DNA of 64,000 bases from Aptenodytes patagonicus (taxonomy: Eukaryota; Chordata; Aves; Sphenisciformes; Spheniscidae), in contig NC_134957.1 in NCBI RefSeq assembly GCF_965638725.1, positions 21,414,101 through 21,478,100 on the forward strand. Direction: 5' to 3'. How positions within the stretch are numbered: position 1 is the first letter of the stretch; each line of letters begins with the position of its first letter. Positions 11,070-23,000 of this stretch are shown here, one piece after another. The position numbers were made by a program, and so were the translations under genes. A model generated the notes under the pieces. It saw only the letters and a program-made list of their open reading frames with translations. It made no database searches and was not told the DNA's origin.

Positions 11070-14000
11070 GTGGGCGGCGGGACGGCACCGGTAACGGTCT
11101 TGGGGGAAGCCGGGGCGCCTCAGGCCTTCGCCGGGGCTGGGGGTGGGTAGGGGGTGCTCCTGGAGATCCTTCCTGGGTGGCCAAAGTGAGGTGTGGCGGG
11201 TGGGGATGGGTGCGATCAGCCCCCTGGGTTCTCGGGCAGGCGGGCTCCTGGGTCGCTTGGGCTTTCCTCGGCTTCATCCCCCAAGTGCCTGTGGCCCTCT
11301 GTAGTGTCTCCTCTCCCTGTTTTGTGAAGTGTTTTGTGGTGGTGTTAGTCTTTATAAACTACGAGTAAAATAAGCCTAATGTGAAGCATAAATTAAACTC
11401 TGCAGTTTTCTCCTTCGTTCTTTCATAACCTTTATCTTTTCAGCTGTTTTCATCTCAAATTCATCACATGGAAGTTAGGAAAGCTTGCGTCTTGTTTATG
11501 AGGCAACACCAGCAGAAGTTTGAATCTGTAAGTAATGCGTGTGTGTTAAGCAGTTTTGCATGCATAGTTAGGAAGTAATGTGGGAGGGGGTGTGTGGTTT
11601 AGCCATAAACATACGCACATAAACATATATGCTGAAAATAGGCCATGCTTTGCCAGGCTTGATGCATGTAGGAGAAGAGAAATGGCAGGGTGATTGCTTG
11701 CTTACCTTGAGTTGCAATCACACAAGTTTTATTTGACTTTCTGTTTCTGAAGTTCCTGAAAGTGAGCAAGTAACTAATGCCCAGGTAACCAGCAGGGTCA
11801 CAGTTATTTGAGTAGTATATTCTTTGTGGAGCAACCATTGCAGAATTCAGTAGGTAGGAAATACGTAGGATTTTGGAGTAAGAAACGAATATCAAGAGAT
11901 GGTGGAAGACTCCAGAGTGTGTTTAATTGTTGCATAAAGTCATGGGTTTTGGGTTTGGGTTTTTTTTTTTTGGTTGGTTTTGCAGGTGGCGGTTTGTGCG
12001 GGTGCATGTGCGGTGTGGTTTTGTGTGGTGGTTTGTGTGGCGTCGGGACGTTTTTGGGGTTTTTTTGGTTTGGTGGGTTTTTTGGTGCGTGTTTTGGGTT
12101 TTTTCCCCCTGTAATCACAGTTAAGTGCTTAATCTAATCTAGGAGGGAGATCAGTGACTGAGTATTACTCAGACTCATGCTCTTGATTTTTTTTTTTTTT
12201 TTTTTTTTTAGGATCTCTTGGTATTTCCATGTTGGTACCCCAAATCATTCCCATGCTCTAAGGCAGGGAGCAGCTGAAGTCATACCCCGAGTCAGACCAC
12301 AGCCCTTCAGAACCCAGAAATGATAGGAATTGGCAGACTGGTCCCAAATTGGTGTCTATGTCCCCGGTCCCTGCCCTGCCCCCTCCCATTCAACAGCTAG
12401 TAATGTATGGCATAGTGTTGACGTTTAACTTTGCTTTCCAACTGGCTAAGTTTTTATATTTGTTTTCTTCTTTGTTTTGCTGAAAGTATGTGGAAGGATC
12501 ATTTGAGAAATACCTTGAACGACTAGGAGATCCAAAGGTAAGACTGATCAAATACTGGTCAAGAGATTAAAATTTGAGGAGACTAGAACAGGGAAGTAAT
12601 TAGGCGATGGTTTAAAATGTGGTGGTTTGGGTTGGTTTCTTTTTAGATAGACCCCAATCCTGGGATCTCACTTGCATAGGTAATACTATGGGTTTATACT
12701 GAATAGTCACATGTATAAACAATATCAGTTTTAGTGGGGAATTTGTGTTGGTGCAAAGGAGTAATCTATGCAGATTGGACAGTAAAGCTGAGGCCTCTCG
12801 TGGGCCTTATTCGTAATTGCAATTCTTCTCTAAGAAGGAAAAAGCAAAATGTGTGGAGAATACCTCGTGTCAAATGTTTATCAGGCTTTGCAATCCCTTG
12901 CTCCTTCTGTTACCCCTGGGTTCGAATACTAGAGCTCAAACTTCTATTTCTTTAGACTTAACCAATAAGTATGGTGATTACAGCAGTCTCTGAAACAAAT
13001 ACGGTGTTTTTAATTAAAAAAAGTATCTTGAGTGATGTGTTTAAGAGTCGATGCCAGAACTAACTCCATCTTGCTCAGCTTGGTAATCATGGCCATCCCA
13101 TGTTGCAGATGGTTTTTTGGTTGGTTTGTTTGTTTGGGGTTGTTTTGGTTCCCCACTCCCCCCCCCCCCCCCCCCCGGATATCCTAATAACTCAATGCAT
13201 TGTTTGTTTTAACAAACTGATGAGTTTGGCTAGGTATTTTAATACTACAGAGAGCTAGAAAAGAGTTCTCAGTGTTGAAGATGGCTCTGCTATCTCATGT
13301 AATCTCATAATCTTGCATAGGAAAGTGCTGGCCAGCTGGAAATGAATGCTTTATCAGTGTTGTACAAGTAAGTGTCTCTTTCTTAAGTTTCACTTTGTTT
13401 TGGACTTGATGGTGTTTGGGTTCTGGCCCCAGAACTTTCTATTTGTTTGTTGCCGAGATACTAATGTGTGAAATGGTGAGAAATGCTACCCTAATGAAGT
13501 TACTTAAGCTAACATGTAAATGGATGCCATCACAGCCCTTGTTCCCATAGTGTGGATTAAGGGGAGGGTCAGTTTCCAGCGATGTTTATTTGTTATCTTT
13601 TTGCTAGTGATAAACTCTGAAGTCCAGTGTTTCCTTCTAGTGGCTGAAGGATGGAAAATGGGGGGAAAAAAACCAAGGAGCCTTGTGTAGTGGAAACACT
13701 GTGTGGTAGTTACAAGCATGACTAAAACTCATGTAGGTGTTCTTGAAAGCTCCAGTAGTGAGGAGAGCTTGCCCTACTTGGTGCGTAAAGCCTGATATTT
13801 ATTTCAAAGATAACATAAGCCTGTGCAGGTGCTGCTGTCTTGCTAAAAATGCCGCTATCCTGTAACAAGCAGTCTGGCTGTCCAGTGGTAGAAGGAAGAA
13901 CCCTCCCTTTGCAGGCTTGTTCTGTTCCAGTACTAAAGGAACAAACTGAAATTTTGCAGGAGTTACTAGTTCCCTGTACTGAGGCTCTAATCCTTTTGCG

Positions 14001-17000
14001 GGGTGACTAAATCACTTAGACTTAATTGTCTCAGTGTCTGAGCACCCTGCCGTAAGCACTTGATCTATTCTGTGACTGAATATAATGGTCTTTCCCAGAT
14101 GATTTTTTTTTTTTCCCCTTAAGATGGGTGGTGTTTGCTCATCTAGCTATTGCTTTATGGTAGCATTCATTTATCAGAAAAAGTATTCTACTTGATTTTT
14201 CTATAAAACAGCAGCGGATTCTGCAAACTTCATAACACAGTTCTACTAAAAGTGTCCTCTTTCAAGTCTTGTTTTTCCTCTGCTTATATAGGCGAGACTT
14301 TATTCTGTACCGGTACCCTGGAAAGCCACCCACTTATGCTACAGACAATGGCTTTGAAGACAAGGTGAGGAGAAGTCAGGCAATTTCTTACCCCTGCCCT
14401 TGAATCCTAGTTACCTCCAGTCCTGCTTAGTTGTTAAAAAAAAAAAAACAACTTGCCACTGGAATTGAGCTCTTGTAACTCCAGTGCTCTTGCATATCTG
14501 AACAAAACCCCAAAGCTGACTTCAGCTCATGGAAAAAGCACAGTATTTGCACAACAGTTAATTCAATTATAGTAGCTTTGCTTCCCATCTGAGGGATGGA
14601 TTGTGTGCTGTTCCCCTGCCAGTCTTTTTCGTTACTCCAGCTCGTTATTGGAAAGAAGTTTAATTTTGGCAGGAAGAGGTAACATCACAATTCCAGAATA
14701 TTCCTTCATGTTTCTGAAATCTCTTTGGGTAAAAACACTTCTCAGTGGGAATTTGACTGATCTGACAGGGTAGAATGAAATATCTGGGTTGAGTTGAAGA
14801 GCAGAACAAGATATATTTATCATATTGGTGAAGAGAAGGTGTTCTCCCCCACCCCCAGTGCCTCTCTTCCTGAAGTCGGATGAGGTGTGCAGTTTTTCTT
14901 CCTGAAAAGGGGAAGTTAATGGGAATGGATTAATCTTAAACTGATTCATTTCTGTGACATACAAATTGAGTCCAGTTAAGAATGGGAGCTAATGGAACAG
15001 CTTATCTACACGAGAATTACTGCTGGAGGCAAAAAGAAGGAACATAAAGGAGAAATACTCTGTATTACCTCCCATTTGACCTCTCTTGTTTTTTCTGCAG
15101 TCATGTACGTGTGCCTACACAATTACGTGGCTAGCTTGGGCATGATGCCAGTGAAGTTGCTGCAGTATGGATTTCAGTATGGGCTATTATATTTGCCAAA
15201 GTGGCTAGTCTGCTCTGAAATCTGTGCTGCTGCAGCTGTTGTTCTCTGTTGGTTAGTATTACTGTCTTTGTTTACATGTGCCTCTTTCTTTTTTCTGTGT
15301 ACTTTCCTATGTAGCTTAATCTAATTCCAAAATGGGCTAACTTTAAAAATCAAGCAGTATGGTCTAAATGTGTGTTTGTCCTCAAAGGCTTTACCACCAG
15401 AGCTCTCATTAAGCGTTGGCAGCTGTCTATCATTAGACTGCATATGCAGGCAGCAGCTCTTTCTGGTATTGCTCATTCTCATCACGAGCTGAGAGCTTGT
15501 GTTGGCAGAAGACGTAGTGCACGCTGAATTAAGAGCCCTGGCATCCCAGCTCCTGCTGGTTCCCTGGGAAGCATCCTTGCTGGCAATGTGCTGACAGCTG
15601 CCTAAGGGCTTCTGCCAGTTGCAGTTGGCTGTGGTCACATGCCAAGACGGGGTTTGATGGTACACGTTTGCTTGGTGTATCGATGCATGTGTTGCAGAAA
15701 GCGTGCATCTTTTCAAAAGGCAGCATAATACTGCTTATTAAAAGCAAGGTTTTGTTGAGGGCTAGCGAAGTAGATGCTTTTCTAGTCCCTCAGGTAGGGA
15801 AAGGTGAAATGTGCCTTAGATACTTGGACAGTGTATCTCAGGGGTACTGCATTTAATGGCTTGTATTTATTTTACCTCTTGAGCGGTTAGTGGTTTCAGA
15901 GGTAAGCTGGAAACAAACTCTTATTTTATGTTTAATACAGCATGATCTACAAATTGATAGTTTTTCTTTGTATAATAGGCAAACTTTAAATTTAGAGACT
16001 TTACCTAGGATTCAGTTTTAAGCTGATTCTACAGCTTTTTCATATTTATATTGTCAATACTTATTGTTTTCTTGATGAGTTGGTGTCGACTGTAGAATGA
16101 AAGAATAATGTAGTCTTGAGCTAGGATATCAAATAGAAAGTTAGGTTTTACATCATTCCAGCCTTAAAGCCTTTTTTTTTTTTTACTTTTCCCAGATTTT
16201 ACTGTGTTGTTCCGGCAACGGCCATTATGACTCTGTGTATACAAAACAATTCCAGGAAAATGCTGCTATTTGCCAGGGTAAACTTGAAATAATTTTTCTA
16301 TGGAAGAGAATTACATGTTTTCATATGTTTATAGGCAGTGTTTGTTTTGGTTTTCAGGGGTGGGGAGGAGAGAGATGGAAGCTCATTTATTGTATATTAA
16401 TATATACATACATTCATTATTCTATCTGTTAAGTGGGGTATTGGACCAGATGACTTCCAGAGGTCCCTTCTTCCCACCTGAATTATTTTATGATCCTCTC
16501 CTTAATTGAATTTAATATAACTAGTGCCTTATAACAGTAGATAATATCTGAAGATATGCTTATCTGGAAAATTGCAGCAGTTCTTATGGATCTGGTATTA
16601 TCTTAATTTGGTTTGAGCTTTGTGTTGATTTGTTCAGCTGTATTATATGAGGTCCTGTACAAAGATGTGTTTGGCATGGATGAGGAAGAATTAAGGTCTG
16701 CAGTTGAGGTGTTTCGAAGTGGATCCAAGAAGAACAGAAACAGTGGCTCTGTAGGAAGTGAGGATGCAAACTTTGATTGTCTTCATGAAAAAGCGTCCAG
16801 AAATCCATCAGAAAAGAGGTAGTACTTTGGGAAGGGGATGTGGTAAAAGGGAAGCAAAAAAAAAAAATTTAAAACCTTGCAAAGGGCAACTTTTCTAAGT
16901 TTCTTTGAATGTTCAGGGGGTATTAACTCTTTTTCCTATCTCGTGACACAAACACAAAGCTGAAGGATATTGTGGAAGAGAGTGTGCTTTCCTTGGAGCT

Positions 17001-20000
17001 GGGAAGTGTCATGTAATTGAACATCCTCTGCTGCTGGCTATGTTACAGTTTCGTGTTAATCTGAAAAATGACAGGTTACTTTTAAATAAAACTGTTCCTT
17101 ATGTCATCAGAATATTTTTCTTAGTGAGAAACTGTTACTACTCTTCTAAGCCTCTAGCTGTGCAGAGGCAATAGTGTATTGAAAAAATGAGCTCTGCTTT
17201 ATTTTCTTATTTGTCCTTTTTTAATGGAATTGTACCCCAAATAGACAATTAAATGGTGGCATTATTCAAGTCTGGATCACTGGGATGAGGAGAACAGATG
17301 GAATGTACCTATAGAAACCCTCATAGCCCGTGTTGTTGAAGTCACTAGAAAGGCTTGAGGGATGCCCCTGACCATTACTGAATGCTTGCAGATGACATTG
17401 GTTTGACAGGACTTGGAACAGGGTGTCTTGTTGTACTTAACAGTGCAAGAGTTTAATCGGTCAGTGGGATCATCTTCATCCTTTCCTAATGCAAGCAGTA
17501 ACCCTCGTTAGGGGTGGGTGTTAGAACAAGTAAAGGTCATGTTCTTGAAACTAGGAAAAGGGTTGTCCTGTACTGCATCGCAGCCATGGCTAGCATTGAA
17601 GGCAAACTCTACCACTTGATGGCACCGTGGTGCTTTTTCAGATTGTATGAACAGTTGGTTGATTTTAATCCTGGCTAGAAATTACGCATTGTATCTTTTT
17701 GTAATCTTATTTTCAATTACTTAGAGTGGACAACTGGGAAGGCAACGATACTGACAATCCACAGGAAGATAAGTTCAAACAAGGCATTGAAGAAGAAAAG
17801 GTTTGTCAGTTAGGGAAGAATTCCTTATGGTGGGTTTTAGTTTTTGTTGTATGATGTTACCCTTGTTAGGGCTAAACCCTCTTTTCCACTTTTTTAAAAT
17901 GACTTTTTGGAAAGTGAGTGGCTTATTTCTTCCGTCTGCTTGTCTTTTGGTTTTGCCCTTGAGTTTCTATTAAATTGGATAAGCCTTTTTCCTTTCTGAG
18001 AGTCTCTTGTTCTTCTCTAGCTAATATCCCCCCCCCCCCCCCCCCCCCCCAAAAAAAGATGGAGCTTAGCAGATGTTTCCTGGTCTGCTGTTTGTTTTTT
18101 CCCAGAAATGGTTTAAATCAGTTCACTTTTGTTTTGAAAACAGTATAAATCACTTTGGAACAGTTTTAGAAACTCTATAGAAATCCGTTTTCAGATGTAA
18201 TAACTGAAATTCCCACCAACTTTTGAAGCCATGGCTTCATTGGTCTGGTTAGCGTCCTTCAGTTCTTTTTGAGTAAAGAACATGCCAAATGTTACTCTTG
18301 AGCCTGTTTCTAACCTTTCCAAAGTCCGTTCAGCTTCTGAATGCCTAAATGTGTTTTCATGTTCTTGAGCTTTAATTTTTAGGCAAATATAGTGGAAGTG
18401 AAATTTTTGGGAAATGGTGTGTGTACATCTTAAAACGGTCCACAGATGCTGGCAGGATAGAGACTATGCTGAACACATTAAATGCACTTGTTAATGCTAC
18501 CTTTCAACTCTGTTTTTAGCCTCCAGAAAATCCATCAAAGATGCCTGTTCCTTATAAAGTGCTAAAGGCACTGGACCCTGAGATCTATCGAAATGTGGAG
18601 TTTGATGTTTGGCTGGACAGCAGAAAAGGTATCTTTAAAAAGGGAAAACCAACTGTTTCTGTACTAGGCTTAGTGTTAAATTTATGAACTTGAGGCCTAT
18701 GTCACCTGTTTCTTCACAGCTGAAATGTGAAGGATACTGGTTAACCCAGCAGATACTTGTAGGTAGTACATCTTCTTGCTAGTAGCTGGTTTCTTGGCTT
18801 CATTTCAAAGTATGAAATACACTGCTTCTGACGCTGTATAATGGTGATAAGGTTGCTAAAAGTCTGACCTCTGCTACTTAGTGACTATAGTATAGGAAAT
18901 ATGAGGACTCAAAGCAGAGTACAGAACTCTGTGTTACCGTTCTGTTGTATTGGAAATCATTCAAATTTGAGAGTTTTTTGTTGCAGCGTGTGTGCAAGGA
19001 CTTCTGCGTTTTAAAGCACGATTTTGGCTTCAGAGTTGTATAATAAAGATCTCAAATTTAGCATTGAGATCTGTCAAATGAGATGAGTTTTCTCTTGCTT
19101 CCCAGCTCTCCTGGGCTTGAACATTCTGGAGGGATTTAATGGTCTTCGTGGCTTGGGATAGGTTGCTGCTTTTTGGCCTACACGATGGCTGATATGTAAA
19201 GCAAGAAGTTACCAAGAAAGATAAGTTTTGAAGTGGTGTTTGATGTCTGACCCGAAGTGCTTTGCATACTGAAGAACTCCAGCATTTTGCAACTGCATAA
19301 GCAGTAATGAGGGTCATTAAAATTTTTGGAACAGAGTATAGTAACTAATTATCTATGTAGAGTACTGACATGCAGAGAATCCAGGCAAGGAATGGAGAAA
19401 AACGTACTGAAATCTAGCAGCAAGGAGACTTTAGGCAATGTTAGTTTTTCCTGGATAACACCTCATTTTTTGCCAAGTGCCACCGGTACTCTGGCAAGAC
19501 AAGACACATCCAACATTCTTAATACCAGGATTGGTATTAAATTCAGGATTAACTTGGTACCATCACAAAAGACATTGTAGTATTGAAGTAGTAGTGCTAC
19601 TTACTGCATTATCTGGATATTATTGATCTCCTGTGACTTAGCCTGGTTATGGTCTGTTATACGAACATCTACAGTTACTTCACCATTACTGTGGGGAATG
19701 TTCAGATGTGCATAGGAAATATTTAACTCAATTGGCCTATAACTTGCAGTTGGATGCTGTCATGAAGTACTTGTAGGATACATGAAGAAAGAACAGTAGT
19801 TTAAAGGCTTTTTCCTTTTTATTTATTTATTCATTTATTTTTAGAGCTTCAAAAAACTGACTACATGGTGTTTGCTGGGAGACAGTACTATTTAGGAGAC
19901 AAGTGTCAGGTTAGTACTCAAAGGAGACTCAGTTATGATAAACTATTAAAACTGCTTTAAATGGAGTATGGTAAGCCATAAAATCATTCCTAGAATTTTC

Positions 20001-23000
20001 CAAGGCTGTTCTCATTCTCTTCCTTCTAGCTATTAATCTGACTTTCTTTTTAATTTCATTTCTTTTGAAAATGTACCTTTAAACATTGGGCAGCGTGAAG
20101 GAAAAGCTGCTTGGAAATTCACTGTGAACCAGTAATAGACATACTGTGAGTGTGGAAGTTCCAGACCTAAAGCTCAAAATGCAGAGGGCGTGCATTTGAG
20201 GTAGCTGTCTATTAGATTTTTTCACTGGGGGTCACCAACAAGTCTGGACAGTCTTCCGCTTCTCAACAGTAATGTAGCAAATATTTTTATAAAATAGGGA
20301 GGAGTAGCGTGATCTGGCCAGGAGATGCTGAAAGGAAGGTCAACTTTCTTTGTATTCCAATGTTGTATGTAGTGAGGGCTTATTTTTTATCACTGTTTGA
20401 GGTAGTGCGGATGATTCACTCAGTGACTTGTTTCTAGCTGAGCAGAGTTTTCCTTTCCAATTTCCTGTTTTATCTTCTGTTCTCAAGTTCTTAAATGGAA
20501 GACCATTGTCTTCCATGGTACTTATATGCTTGTCACAGTGTATAAAAATAAGTTAGAAAGCAGGTATCTTCTTACCTCTCGGTCACTCACAAGACTGATA
20601 CTTCCCCCCCCCCCCCCTGAAGTTAGTACAGTGCTCTTTATTTTGCCTGCTATTTTGAAGAAGTATTTGAGCAAGCGAGCGGCTGTGTGATGCTCAGTTG
20701 CCGGCTGAGATTAAACCACGACACGGGGCCAACTCAGTAACATACGATCAGCTAGGAGCGGCCTCTGCTATTAGTGGTTTGTAGGCAGTATTCTGAATCC
20801 TCTCATACAGTTTGGCTTTTTTAGAGCTTCCCTTGTTCTCTCTCCAGGTACGTCTGGAGCCTGGAGGTAAGTATTACAATGCTCATATCCAGGAAGTCGG
20901 ACAGGATGGCAACACGTTGACTGTATTCGTTGAGGAGCTGGCAGAAAAGTAAGCAGTCTGGTGATGACTTCATGTTTGAACTCTCTGGTTGAGTTTGTAT
21001 ATTCACAGATGCTTAAAATGGGATTGTTAAGATACTTGGGAAAAAAAAGAGAACCTAGGCTTTTAAACACAAAGTGAGGCTTTGCTTCCTTGTTGGCTAT
21101 CACTCTTCAAATAGAATGTTGCAGGAAATTTTTTCTCTTTCTCATTATTGTAATGCTTTCTGTGAAATCTTGCTGCTCTTTCTTCTCTGGAATGTGAAAG
21201 TGATCTTTGCAGTTTGGGCTTAATTCACGGATAGCAAATTACCCTCTGCTGTTGGTTTCTCTGGAGTTTTTCCATGTTGTATCCAAACAACTAAATAACC
21301 GGCACTTCTGGTGAGTCTAGGCACTTTCTCCATCTTGCTGTTCGAAGCATTCACCCTTCTCCAAACCTAGAATTCAGCTTGATGACATATTGCAAAAATT
21401 GTGTTGTCAAATGCTTTCAGGTGTACCTCTGAAGGCATACGAATGCGGGGAAGAAAGACTTGGCCCAGGAAGTCAATAGTGTTGAGACTAAATCCTAGCT
21501 TGCCTTTTTAAATAAACAAGTAACAGTAACGTGTGCTTGGTGTCGGAGAAACAGATTATTTTCTTCATTTCCACAAGCTCCCTACCTCTTAAGTTTGTGG
21601 GGTTTTTGATTTTTTTTTTTTTTCCTGTCTTAGCGTTGCTTCAGCTTACGTTGTTGTGCAGTTATGCACAGTGTATCCTTGTGGCACTGCTAACATCAGT
21701 GTTCTTCGTGTAGGCATACAGTTCCTTTGGCAAACTTAAAACCAGTGACACAAGTGGCGCCTGTCCTTGCTTGGAATATGGTTCCCAGCCGAAAAGGAGG
21801 AGCCTATCAGAAAATAACAGGTGGATACTTCTCAGGAATAGGTTTGTACAAGGTTTCCATGAGCATTCCTTCCCTTGGGGAAGAGGGGGAGACACTCATG
21901 ACAGTTTTAACAGTATCAGTCTTTGGATACTGGATGTGACTTAATTCAGCCTGTGATATAAAACTTAGTCACTGCAGGGGTTTGCTGTAAAGTGATCCTT
22001 CAAGACAGAGGGATGAACTTGCCTTTGCAAAAGGGCAAATCAATTGAAAATACATAGCAAAGTTGGTATTGCTCAAAGTTACCAAGAAGAAATTTGGTGC
22101 TTGAGAACCATGTAGAAAGGCTGGGTCTGTGAACCAAAACGCTTGTCTGATTTGGCCTTATCAGAGATGCATGGACAGACTAGGGCTTCCCCAGCCAGTT
22201 AAATATGGATTGTATTTGTTTAATTTGGAGAATTTTTTTTATAAATACATGCAGCCTTCATAAAGAGATTTTAACACTGAGAGTACTGGTTTGATCAGCT
22301 GAAGTTGGGAAGGTATTCATTCACATGTGAGACGCTTGTATTCTGCTCATAATTTAGAATGCCCACTTGAGTCTTCAAAATAAGGGTATGAAATTTGCGT
22401 ACTTAAAATGCACTTTTTCTGGGATAGGCCATTGGCTCTTTCTTTTCCGTGTGTCCAAATATTAACTCTTCTCAAATGATAAAGAGAACATAGCTCTGGA
22501 GTCAGCTGTTTAAGGTGTAAATCTATCTTTTCTGTCCTCAACTGAAACTGCAGAAATGGATATGAAAACACGGAAGAGAATGCTTAAGAAAGTTCGTGGA
22601 AAGGAAGTCTTTATGACTGTGGCTTATAGCAGGGGGCAGCCAGTTCTTCCACCCCGGCTACAGCACAGTGTTCCTTCGGGGCACTCTCCTCCAGTTCACT
22701 GCTCACAGGGTGGTGGAAACATGGCACCTTATGAACCCTATCATCCTCAGAATCCTCCTCAGAGACATAACCGTGGATTTGGGATGCCAAGGTATGAAGC
22801 CTTGAAAACCTGTCCGAGATCACCACTCGTTTTCTATTTGTTCTTGCTGCAGACTAGTTAGGAGAGAGTTTGTGCTATTTAAAACTACAAATGAGTTCCA
22901 TCTGAGAGGCACTTCCTGGTAATTGCACCTTTTACCCTTTAAACTTAGGGGATCTGCCCGATTTATAAACAGGCACAACATGGTTGGCCCTCAAATAGCA

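Larger units (their letters stand above)
10390..11200 (+). promoter_or_regulatory. ALG13: Second CpG island, probable independent promoter for the OTU-Tudor unit
   Basis: A second abrupt CpG-rich block surrounds the ATG at 10929. It contains a YY1-like motif (AAAATGGCTGC, 10579-10589) about 350 bp upstream, GC boxes and dense CpG through the first OTU exon. A G21 homopolymer at 10463-10483 marks its upstream edge. Two islands 4.5 kb apart within one locus suggest two start sites. Confidence 0.72.

Noticed and set aside
10766..11368. 200-codon open frame across the second CpG island
   Set aside because: It is in a different frame from the OTU exon and is Pro/Arg/Gly-rich, as expected from GC-rich sequence.
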